From: Halictus rubicundus
Lineage: Eukaryota; Arthropoda; Insecta; Hymenoptera; Halictidae
NCBI RefSeq assembly: GCF_050948215.1
Contig: NW_027488866.1
Location: forward strand, 186,001 to 250,000
DNA length: 64,000 nucleotides
Direction of reading: 5' to 3'
Shown: positions 14,309 to 25,428 of the stretch, in pieces
Layout: the number at the start of each line of letters is the position of its first letter
How positions within the stretch are numbered: position 1 is the first letter of the stretch
Translations under genes and position numbers: made by a program
The notes under the pieces: generated by a model
Told to the model about the DNA's origin: nothing
Seen by the model: only the letters and a program-made list of their open reading frames with translations
Database searches by the model: none

Positions 14309-16110
14309 GGCAGGATAGGTTAGAGGACAGGATAGGGGTTTGGATAGGATAGAGGATAGGAGACGATAGAGGATAGGATAGGGGATTGAATAGGAAAGAG
14401 GGCAGGAGACGATAGAAGGTAGGTTAGGATAGAGGATAGGATAGGATAGGATAGAGGATAGGAAAGGATAAAGGATATAAAAGGATAGGGGATAGGATAG
14501 GATAGAGGATATGATAAGATAGGTGATAGGATAGGATAGAGGATAGGGGATTGGATAGGATAGAGGATAGGATAGAGGATAGGATAGAGGATAGGATAGG
14601 ATAGATGATATTGCAGGATAGAGGACAGCATAGGATAGAGGATAGGATAGGATAGCGGATTGGATAGGATAGAGGATATGATAGAGGATAGGATAGAGGA
14701 TTGGATAGGACAGAGAATAGGATAGAGGATAGGATAGGGGATTGAATCGGATACAGGATAGGAGACGGATGAGGATAGGATAGGATGGGATAGATGATAT
14801 TGCAGGATAGAGGACAGGATAGGATAAAGGATAGGATAGGATATAGAATAGGATAGGAAAGACGATAGGATAGGATAGAGAATGGGATAGGATAGAGGAT
14901 AGGATAGGATAGAGGATAGTACAGACAATAGGATAGGATAGAGGATAGGATAGGAGATTGGATAGGATACAGGCTAGGAGACGATATAGAATAGGATAGG
15001 ATAGATGGTATTATAGGAAAGAGGATACGATATAATAGACGATAGGATAGGATAGAGGATAGAGGATTGAGGATAGGATTGGGGAGAGGATAGGATATGA
15101 TAGAGGATACGATATTATAGAGAATAGGATAGGATGGAGGATCGGATAGGATAGGATAGAGGATAAGATAGGGGATTGGATGGGATAGAGGATAGGAGAC
15201 GATAGAGGATAGGATAAGATAGAGGATAGGATAGGGGATTGGGTAGGATAGAGGACAGGAGACGATAGAGGATAGGATAGGATAGAGGATAGGATAGCAT
15301 GGAGGATAGGATAGAGGATTGGATAGGATAGAGGATACGATACGATAGAGGATAGGATAGAGAATAGGATAGGATAGAGGATAGGATAGGGGATTGGATC
15401 GGATACAAGATAGGATGCGATAGAGGATAGGATAGGATAGAGGATAGGATAGGATAGAGGATAGGATAGAGGATAGCATAGGATAGGATAGAGGATGGGA
15501 TAGGATAGAGGATAGGAAAGGATAGAGGATAGGATAGGATAGAGGATAGGATAGGGTAGAGGATAGGATAGGATAGAGGATAGGATAGGATAGGATAGAG
15601 GATGGGATAGGATAGAGGATAGGAAAGGATAGAGGATAGGATAGGATAGAGGATAGGATAGGATAGAGGATAGGATAGGAAAGAGGATGGGATAGGATAG
15701 AGAATGGGATAGGATAGAGGATAGGATAGGATAGAGGATAGCACAGAGAATAGGATAGGATAGAGGATAGGATAGGGGATTGGATAGGATACAGGATAGG
15801 ATAGGATTGAGGATAGGATAGGTAAGAGGATAAGAGAGGAAAGAGATTCGGATAGGGTAGATGATGTTATAGGAAAGAGGACAGGATATGATAGAGGATA
15901 CGATATTATAGAGAATAGGATAGGATGGAGGATCGGATAGGATAGGTTAGAGGATAGGATAGGGGATTGGGTAGGATATAGGACAGGAGACGATAGAGGA
16001 TAGGATAGGATAGAGGATAGGATAGGATAGAGGATATAAAAGGATAGGGGATAGGATAGGATAGAGGATATGATAGGATAGGTGATAGGATAGGATAGAG
16101 GATAGGGCAT
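14309..16110. repeat. Duplicated satellite segment, copy 2 (offset 4528)
   Basis: This is the second copy of the segment at 9,781-11,582. Shared landmarks are the left marker GGCAGGATAGGTTAGAGGAC, the ATAAAAGGATAGGGG variant and the GGATGAGGATAGG variant near its centre. Net length equals copy 1. A third, partial copy starts at 19,192, 4883 bp further on, and soon switches to other satellite variants. Confidence 0.8.
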
Positions 16111-19100
16111 TCGATAGGATAGAGGATAGGATAGAGGATAGGATAGGATAGATGATATTGCAGGATAGAGGACAGCATAGGATAGAGGATAGGATAGGAT
16201 AGCGGATTGGATAGGATAGAGGATAGGATAGCGGATTGGATAGGATAGAGGATAGGATACGATAGAGAATAGGATAGGATAGAGGATAGGATAGGATAGA
16301 TGATGTTATAGGATAGATGATAGGATAGGATAGAGGATACGATATTATAGATGATAGAATAGGATCGAGTATTGGATAGGATAGAGAATAGGATAGGGGA
16401 TTGGACAGGATAGAGGATAGGATAGGATAGAGGATAGGATAGGATAGAGGATTGGATAGGATAGAGGATACGATAGGATAGAGGATAGGATAGAGAGTAG
16501 GATAGGATAGAGGATAGGATAGGATAGAGGATAGCACAGACAATAGGATAGGATAGAGGATAGGATAGGAGATTGGATAGGATACAGGCTAGGAGACGAT
16601 ATAGAATAGGATGGGATAGATGGTATTATAGGAAAGAGGATACGATATAATAGACGATAGGATAGGATAGAGGATAGAGGATTGAGGATAGGATTGGAGA
16701 GAGGATAGGATATGATAGAGGAAACGATATTATAGAGAATAGGATAGAATGGAGGTTCGGATAGGATAGGATAGAGGATAGGATAGGGGATAGGATAGGA
16801 TAGAGGATAGGATAGGATAGAGGATAGGATAGGATACAGGATAGGATAGGATAGAGGATAGGATAGGATAGAGGATAGGATAGGATAGAGGATAGGATAG
16901 GATAGAGGATAGGTTAGGATAGAGGATAGGATAGGATAGAGGATAGGATAGGATAGGATAGAGGATAGGATAGGATAGGATAGAGGATAGGATAGGATAG
17001 GATAGAGGATAGGATAGGATAGAAGATCGGATAGGATAAGATAGAGTATAGGATAGGGGATTGGGTAGGATAGATGATAGGATATGATAGAGGATACGAT
17101 ATTATAGAGGATAGGATAGGATAGAGGATCGGATAGGATAGAGGATACGATACGATAGAGGATAGGATAGAGAATAGGATAGGATAGAGGATTGGATAGG
17201 GTATTGGATCGGATACAAGATAGGATACGATAGAGGATAGGATAGGATAGAGGATAGGATAGGATAGAGGATAGGATAGGATAGAGGATTGGATAGGATA
17301 GAGGATAGGATAGGATAGAGGATAGGATAGGATAGAGGATAGGATAGGATAGAGGATAGGATAGGATAGAGGATAGGATAGCATAGAGGATAGGATAGAG
17401 GATTGGATAGGATAGAGGATACGATACGATAGAGGACAGGATAGGATACAGGATACGATATTATAGAGGATAGGATAGGATAGAGAAGAGGATAGGATAG
17501 ATGATGTTATAGGATAGATGATAGGATAGGATAGAGGATAGGATAGGATACAGGATAGGATAGGATAGAGGATAGGATAGGATAGAGGATAGGATAGGAT
17601 AGAGGATAGGATAGGATAGAGGATAGGTTAGGATAGAGGATAGGATAGGATAGAGGATAGGATAGGATAGGATAGAGGATAGGATAGGATAGGATAGAGG
17701 ATAGGATAGGATAGGATAGAGGATAGGATAGGATAGAAGATCGGATAGGATAAGATAGAGTATAGGATAGGGGATTGGGTAGGATAGAGGACAGGAGACG
17801 ATAGAAGATAGGATAGGATAGAGGATAGGATATAATAGACTATAGGATAGGAAAGAGGATAGGAGAGGATAGAGGATAGGATAGGATAGAGGATAGGATA
17901 GGATAGAGGATAGGATAGGAAAGAGGATAGGATAGGATTGAGAATGGGATAGGATAGAGGATAGGATAGGATAGAGGATAGCACAGAGAATAGGATAGGA
18001 TAGAGGATAGGATAGGGGATTGGATAGGATAGATGATAGGATATGATAGAGGATACGATATTATAGAGGATAGGATAGGATAGAGGATCGGATAGGATAG
18101 AGGATACGATACGATAGAGGATAGGATAGAGAATAGGATAGGATAGAGGATAGGATAGGGTATTGGATCGGATACAAGATAGGATACGATAGAGGATAGG
18201 ATAGGATAGAGGATAGGATAGAGGATTGGATAGGATAGATGATAGGATATGATAGAGGATACGATATTATAGAGGATAGGATAGGATAGAGGATCGGATA
18301 GGATAGAGGATACGATACGATAGAGGATAGGATAGAGAATAGGATAGGATAGAGGATAGGATAGGGTATTGGATCGGATACAAGATAGGATACGATAGAG
18401 GATAGGATAGGATAGAGGATAGGATAGGATAGAGGATAGGATAGGATAGAGGATTGGATAGGATAGAGGATAGGATAGGATAGAGGATAGGATAGGATAG
18501 AGGATAGGATAGGATAGAGGATAGGATAGGATAGAGGATAGGATAGCATAGAGGATAGGATAGAGGATTGGATAGGATAGAGGATACGATACGATAGAGG
18601 ACAGGATAGGATACAGGATACGATATTATAGAGGATAGGATAGGATAGAGAAGAGGATAGGATAGATGATGTTATAGGATAGATGATAGGATAGGATAGA
18701 GGATACGATATTATAGATGATAGAATTTGATCGAGTATTGGATAGGATAGAGAATAGGATAGGGGATTGGATAGGATAGAGGATAGGATAGGATAGAGGA
18801 TAGGATAGGATAGGGGATTGGATAGGATAGAGGATACGATAGGATAGATGATAGGATAGAGAGTAGGATAGGATAGAGGATAGGAGACGATAGAGGATAG
18901 GATTGGATAGAGAATAGGATAGAGGATAGGATAGGGGATTGGATAGGATAGAGGATATTATAGGATAGAGGATATGATAAGATAGCGGATAGGATAGGAT
19001 GGAGTATAGAATAGAATTGAGGATACGATAGGATAGAATATAGGATAGGATAAAGAATAGGACAGGATCGATGATATTAAAGGATAGAGGATAGAATATG

Positions 19101-19191
19101 ATTGAGGATACGATATTATAGAGGATAGGATAGGATAGAGGATAGGATGGGATAGAGGATAGGGTAGGATAGAGGGTAGGATAGGATAGAG

Positions 19192-19440
19192 GGCAGGATA
19201 GGTTAGAGGACAGGATAGGGGTTTGGATAGGATAGAGGATAGGAGACGATAGAGGATAGGATAGGGGATTGAATAGGAAAGAGGACAGGAGACGATAGAA
19301 GGTAGGTTAGGATAGAGGATAGGATAGGATAGGATAGAGGATAGGAAAGGATAAAGGATATAAAAGGATAGGGGATAGGATAGGATAGAGGATATGATAA
19401 GATAGGTGATAGGATAGGATAGAGGATAGGGGATTGGATA
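19192..19440. repeat. Duplicated satellite segment, partial copy 3
   Basis: The stretch starts with the same GGCAGGATAGGTTAGAGGAC marker as the copies at 9,781 and 14,309 and carries the same GTTTGGATAGG variant as the 14,309 copy, making the two closer to each other than to copy 1. Similarity to the duplicated segment ends by about 19,440, where the sequence joins a different satellite variant block. Confidence 0.65.
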
Positions 19441-21038
19441 GGATAGAGGATAGGATAGGGGATTGGATCGGATACAAGATAGGATGCGATAGAGGATAGG
19501 ATAGGATAGAGGATAGGATAGGATAGAGGATAGGATAGGATAGAGGATAGCATAGGATAGGATAGAGGATGGGATAGGATAGAGGATAGGAAAGGATAGA
19601 GGATAGGATAGGATAGAGGATAGGATAGGATAGAGGATAGGATAGGATAGAGGATAGGATAGGATAGAGGATAGGATATAATAGACTATAGGATAGGATA
19701 GAGGATAGCAGGGGATAGAGGATATGATAGGAAAGAGATTCGGATAGGGTAGATGATGTTATAGGAAAGAGGACAGGATATGATAGAGGATACGATATTA
19801 TAGAGAATAGGATAGGATGGAGGATCGGATAGGATAGGTTAGAGGATAGGATAGGGGATTGGGTAGGATATAGGACAGGAGACGATAGAGGATAGGATAG
19901 GATAGAGGATAGGATAGGATAGAGGATAGGATAGGATAGAGGATAGGATAGAGGATGGGATAGGATAGATGATAGGATATGATAGAGGATACGATATTAT
20001 AGAGGATAGGATAGGATAGAGGATCGGATAGGATAGAGGATACGATACGATAGAGGATAGGATAGCGGATAGGATAGGGGATTGGATCGGATACAAGATA
20101 GGATACGATAGAGGATAGGATAGGATAGAGGATAGGATAGGATAGAGGATAGGATATCATAGAGGATAGGATAGAGGATTGGATAGGATAGAGGATACGA
20201 TACGATAGAGGATAGGATAGAGAATAGGATAGGATAGAGGATAGGATAGGGGATTGGATCGGGTACAAGATAGGATACGATAGAGGATAGGATAGGATAG
20301 AGGATAGGATACGATAGAGGATAGGATAGAGAATAGGATAGGATAGAGGATAGGATAGGGGATTGGATCGGATACAAGATAGGATACGATAGAGGATAGG
20401 TTAGGATAGAGGATAGGTTAGGATAGAGGATAGGATAAGATAGAGGATAGGATAGGATAGAGGATAGGATAGCATAGAGGATAGGATAGAGGATTGGATA
20501 GGATAGACGATACGGTACGATAGAGGATAGGATAGAGAATAGGATAGGATAGAGGATAGGATACGATAGAGGATAGGATAGGATAGAGGATTGGATAGGA
20601 TAGAGGATACTATAGGATAGAGGATAGGATAGAGGATTGGAGACGATAGAGCATAGGAGACGATAGAGGATAGGATAAAGGATAGGATAGAGGATATTAT
20701 AGGATAGAGAATAGGATAGGATAGCGGATAGGATAGGATGGAGTATATTATAGAATTGAGGATAGCATAGGATTGAAGATAGGGTAGGATAGAGGATAGG
20801 GTAGGATAGAGGATAGGATATAGGATTGAGGATAGGAGAGGATAGAGCAGATGATAGAGGATAGGAAAGAATTGAGGATAGGATAGGATAGAATATAGGA
20901 TAGGATAGAAAATATAATAGGACAGATGATATTATAGGATAGAGGATAGGATAGGATGGAGGATAGGATAGGATAGATGATAAGACAGCATAGCGGAAAG
21001 GATAGGGTGGAGTATAGGATAGGATAGAGGATAGGATA

Positions 21039-21054
21039 GGATAGAGAATAGGAT
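21039..21054. repeat. Target-site duplication, left copy
   Basis: GGATAGAGAATAGGAT is directly followed by non-satellite sequence and is repeated identically at 22,947-22,962 immediately after the A-tail. The motif also occurs elsewhere in the satellite, so chance identity is possible, but its exact placement on both sides favours a target-site duplication. Confidence 0.75.
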
Positions 21055-22946
21055 GCAGAGCAAAGTGAACTACCAAGGAGTAAGGTGCTAAGAGTCAAAA
21101 GTTTCAGTAAATTCAGTCTGAATGCGCGAAGTTTTTGAGATTAAAACTAGCATAGTGAGAGAAAAAGAAAGTTTTAACGTGCGATTATGGAGTACGAGGA
21201 ACTTTAAAGTGGTAAAAACGCGATCAATCCGTAGGATAAACGAGATTCGGTAGAGTTCGTTAAAATCTAACGGAAATAAGGGAAAATTAGGAGTATAATA
21301 GACTTACTAGACACTTTTTGATAAAACAAATGTAAAAAGAACCGAAATAAAGGAACAGTTGCATATAAAAGTGAAAAAAAAGAAGTGAAAAAGATCAATT
21401 AACACTTTGAATTGGACTAAATTAAAGTTGAACGGGCTGTGTAGTTTTGCTTAATTAATTAATTAATTGTTCGATTAAATAATTGAGTGACCGATTTTTG
21501 GACTTTTTACAAAAATTTTGAATCCGCGAAAAGTGTGTGAGAACTCTGAGAAAACAAAGGATACGTCGCGAGGGGTCGGTACGAACACCAGGCCAAACAC
21601 CAACGAGAAGGTAGGAAAGTGTTCACCCTATATAAAAAGGGTTAGGCATGTGATTCGCGTAACGGATTCCTGAATTTTCTCCGATCTGAATGAAAATTTA
21701 TATCCGGGCTTTATAAGGAAGGACTAGCAGAATAGGGGAAATTGGGAGATAGTTCTCCCGGGTGGGAACAATTTTTCGATTCACCCCTCCCTTTTCGAGA
21801 TACGGTCGACAAAAAGCCTGGGTATAGAGATAGGAAAAAAAAGAGATAAGTGAAAGTTGGTGAGGGCCTCGAGACCTTTAAAACGAGCCCAAGAACGGCC
21901 AAATCGGATAAAGTAGATTTTTAGACTATACCGGGTGGCGAAAAGTTTTCGAACATTTTTGGAAAAAGCAAGCACGTGTAGCCCTTCTAAATTAAATTTC
22001 GGAAAAGTAGGGTGGGGTGGGGTTGGAAGAAACCCCGTGGTGCAAAAAAATCCGCGAATTCGCATTTTTTTCGCCAAAAACCGGCTTTTACGAGGAGAAG
22101 GAGACTTTTCTCGCGAAAACACAGAATAGGCCGGCGACCAGAAACCCGGTAGACTATACAAAGAAGACATAAAAAAGAGAGGTTGATTAGGGAAAAATAC
22201 GTACTTCCCTCTTGGCGGATACGCCAAAAGGGACGTGGGAGGTGTTCTCTGCGAGTTTTTTAGGGAGCCCTCGTTCTTAAAGTATTGTACCCGGTATATA
22301 GCACGGCGTAGAGTCGCAGAAAAGCGAGAGATAAAACTTAATAATAATAGCGAGAAATAATTTTTAGACGTGGAATTTTGTCACACCTTAGCATAGGCTA
22401 GATAATAAGATAACGTTAGGTAGCGAATAACAAATTCTTAGATAGGATAGAAAAAGTCAAAAAAGAGAGAAAAAATTACTTTTAGACAGGAGTAGATTAA
22501 AAATAAATAGCGGGCGTATTATAATAAATGTTTGCGTGCGAAGTTAAAAGTAAATGCGTGCGAATTTAAAAGTAGATCTAAGTACAAGTAGAAATATAAA
22601 TATAAATACAAATATAAGTATAGATAATCAAATTAAACTAAATTAAAAGACAAGCGATAATACAAATAAGTAGTTTAGCTTTAGATGTACATAAGGAATA
22701 GGTATAGATTTAGAATTATACTTAGACTCCAAGAGTATAAAAATAAGCGATAATAATAGATAAAAATCGAAGCGAATAAATAGAATTAAGATTAAGATTA
22801 AGATTTAGAAAAGTATAGAACAAGCGAACGAGATTTCAAATAGAAGATATTAGCATAATAGACAGATAGATTTTAACAATATGAATTTATGTAACTTTTT
22901 GGCATTTAATTGAAACAAATAGAGACAAATGACCTTAAAAAAAAAA
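21055..22946 (+). mobile_element. A-tailed noncoding retroposon inserted in satellite
   Basis: These 1,892 bp are entirely unlike the satellite and end in ten A residues, flanked by identical 16-bp direct repeats. That is the signature of target-primed reverse transcription by a LINE machinery, with the RNA sense on the plus strand. No reading frame exceeds about 150 codons and none resembles a known domain: no reverse transcriptase, endonuclease or zinc knuckle. The plus strand is A-rich and T-poor, with short simple runs such as AATTAATTAATTAATT near 21,450 and an AAGATT run near 22,790. A CTATATAAAAAGGG element near 21,628 resembles a TATA box. No AATAAA lies within 30 bp of the tail. It could be a retrocopied noncoding RNA, a non-autonomous LINE, or the noncoding 3' region of a LINE truncated at its 5' end. 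I do not recognise the family. Confidence 0.75.
22937..22946 (+). other. A-tail (10 A) of the retroposon
   Basis: Ten A residues separate the unique sequence ending GACCTT from the right copy of the duplicated satellite target. The tail fixes the sense of the inserted RNA as plus. Confidence 0.8.
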
Positions 22947-22962
22947 GGATAGAGAATAGGAT
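22947..22962. repeat. Target-site duplication, right copy
   Basis: GGATAGAGAATAGGAT is identical over 16 bp to the satellite sequence just left of the retroposon at 21,039-21,054. The two flanks therefore belonged to one continuous satellite array before insertion. Confidence 0.75.
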
Positions 22963-24827
22963 AGGATAGGGAATAGGATAGGGTACATGATATTATTGGA
23001 TAGAGGATAGGATATGATAGAGGATACGATAGGATGGAGGATAGGATAGGGGATTGTATAGGATAGAGAATAGGACGGGATAGAGGACACGATAGAGGAT
23101 TGGATAGGATAGAGGATAGGATACGATAGAGGATAGGATAGGATAGAGGATAGCATAGGGGATTGGATAGGATAGAGGATAGGAGACGACAGAGGATAGG
23201 ATAGGATAGAGCATAGGATAGGATAGAGAATAGGATAGGATAGATGACATTATAGGAAAGGGGATAGGATATGATACAGGATAGGATAGGATAGAGGATA
23301 GGATAGGATAGATGATAGGATAGGATAGAGGATAGGATAGGATAGAGGATAGGATAGGATAGAGGATAGGATAGGATAGAGGATAGGATAGGATAGAGGA
23401 TAGGATAGGATAGGATACAGGATAGGATAGGATAGAGGATACGATAGGATAGAGAAGAGGATAGGACAGATGATGTTATAGGATACAGGATAAGATAGGA
23501 TAGAGGATACGATATTATAGATGATAGCATAGGATCGAGTATTGGATAGGATAGAGAATAGGACGGGATAGAGGATAGGATATGATAGAGGATTGGATAG
23601 GATAGAGGATACTATAGGATAGAGGATAGATAAGAGAATAGGATAGGATAGAGGATAGGAGACGATAGAGGATAGGATAGGATAGAGGATAGGATAGGGG
23701 ATTGGGTAGGATAGAGGATAGGATACGATAGATAATATTGTAGGATAGAGGATGGATAGGGAAGAGGATACGATATTATAGAGGATAGGATAGCATAGCG
23801 GAAACGGTAGGATAGAGGATAGGATCGGGGATAGGATAGGATAGAGAATAGGATATAGGATTGGATAGGATACAGTATAGGATACGATAGAGGATAGGAT
23901 AGGATAGGATAGAGAATAGGATAGGATAGATGATATTATAGGATAGAGGACAGGATAGGACAGAGGAAACGATATTATAGAGGATAGGATAGGATAGAGG
24001 ATAAGATAGAGGATAGGATAGAGGATTGGATAGGATAGAGGATACGATAGGATGGAGGATAGGATAGGATAGAGGATAGGATAGGATAGAGGATAGGATA
24101 GGATAGAGGATAGGATAGAATTGACGATAGGATAGGATAGAGGATAGGATAGAGTATAGGATAGGATATAGGGTAGGATAGGGTAGAGGATAGCATAGGA
24201 TAGATGATATTATAAGATAGTGGATAGGATAGGATTGAGGATAGGATAAGATTGAGGATAGGATACAGGATGGGGTAGGGCAGAGGATATGATAGGGTAG
24301 AGGATAGCATAGGATAGATGATATTATGGGATAGAGGATAGTATAGGATAGAGGAAACGATATTATAGAGGATAGGATAGGGTAGAGGATAGGATAGGAT
24401 AGAGGATATTATAGGATAGTGGATAGGATAGGATAGAGGATATGATAGGATAGAGTATTGGATAGGGCAGATGATGGGATAGGATAGTGGATACGATAGG
24501 ATACAGTATAGGATAGAGGATAGGATAGCATAGAGGATAGGATAGGATTGACGATAGGATAGGATAGAGGATATGATAGGATAGAGTATAATATAGGGCA
24601 GATGATGGGATAGGATACAGGATACGATAGGATAGAGCATAGGATAGTGGATAGGATAGCATGGAGGATAGGATAGGATTAAGGATAGGATAGGATAGAG
24701 GATAGGATACGTTAAAGGATAGGATAGTATGGAAGATAGGATAGGATTGAGGATAGGATAGGATAGAGGATAGGATAGGATAGAGGATAGGATAGGATAG
24801 AGGATAGGATAGGATAGAGGATAGGAT
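22947..24827. repeat. GA(GGATA)n satellite array, middle block
   Basis: About 1.9 kb of the same satellite in the same orientation as the left block, rich in variants (GATGATATTATAGG, GAAACGATATTATAGAGG, GATAGTGG, GATTGAGG). It ends in a short regular run of 17-bp units just before the LINE at 24,828. I see no gene here; minus-strand reading frames come from the repeat. Confidence 0.95.
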
Positions 24828-25428
24828 GGGGGGACCGAGGGGATATGGGCTTAGTAGTGGTGACTCGGATCCACTACTAGGTATGCCACAGTGGTGGTGG
24901 TCATATTCCTAAAACTCTCTACGCTCCATCTCCTCGTGGTGGTCCCTGGGAACACACATAGTTGTGTGTTGCTAACGGAGCAAGGGGTATTCCGCGGGAA
25001 GTAGTCCCAATGATGTGTGAGGCGATGCCGGCGGGATCTTCGGATCCTGGCAGGGCCTCCCTTGCCGGTAAGGCTCACACGGAGGGATGAAAACCGCGGA
25101 CCAATGGGTCCTGCGATAACGACCGGGGAGGTCGCCGTAGGGTCCCATGCCGTAAACCGGTGGTCATGTTTTACCGGAACGGTGGTCTTGCCTTAATCGG
25201 CCGGGCCGCGAGGATGATAACCTCTATAAAATATCCCTAATGCCCTAAGCTTAGGTGCGCGGTGAGATGGTACGCCCTGGCTACAGGGCGCGGCTGGTGG
25301 GGTACATCAGCCACTAGCGCACCAACGTCTGGATACCTGGCGAACTCCAGTTGAAATTAGCCTTACCCGGGCAAGGAGGCTCTACCCGGGCGGACGTGTT
25401 TTTTCCTACCAATCTCGTGGGACCAGAC
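24828..25428 (+). other. LINE 5' leader
   Basis: About 600 bp between the satellite junction and the first plausible ATG of ORF1. It is GC-rich, includes GGTGGTCATG and CCGGGCCGCGAGG stretches, and has no convincing coding frame. Short reading frames on its minus strand have no domain support. It is interpreted as the LINE 5' untranslated region with its internal promoter, by analogy with other R1-clade elements. Confidence 0.6.

Larger units (their letters stand above)
1..21054. repeat. GA(GGATA)n satellite array, left block
   Basis: The block consists almost wholly of GGATA pentamers punctuated by GA. The commonest unit is the 17-mer GAGGATAGGATAGGATA, with 12-bp GA(GGATA)2 and 22-bp GA(GGATA)4 variants and scattered point variants (GGATTGG, GGATCGGGG, GAAACG, ATATTAT). 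The G-rich strand is the plus strand throughout. Seventeen is not a multiple of three, so the minus strand reads as a 17-residue repeat over 51 bp (SSILSYPLSYPILYPIL) with no stop in any frame. The plus strand hits TAG in every frame. Reading frames here are low-complexity consequences of the repeat, not genes. I see no unrelated unique sequence anywhere in this block. Confidence 0.97.

Noticed and set aside
1..21054. Possible CRISPR array
   Set aside because: Repeat units are contiguous or differ by point variants, with no unique spacers of constant length, no palindromic repeats and no cas genes; the context is eukaryotic.
21781..22227. A 148-codon minus-strand frame and a 64-codon plus-strand frame inside the retroposon
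   Set aside because: No recognisable domain, and the longer frame runs against the A-tailed sense strand; likely chance.
21055..22946. tRNA or rRNA genes in the non-satellite segments
   Set aside because: I found no cloverleaf-compatible boxes or rRNA-like stretches; the only tRNA-related sequence is the copia primer-binding site at 37,394.
24851..25078. A minus-strand frame in the LINE leader
   Set aside because: Short, no domain, and lies within the presumed untranslated region.
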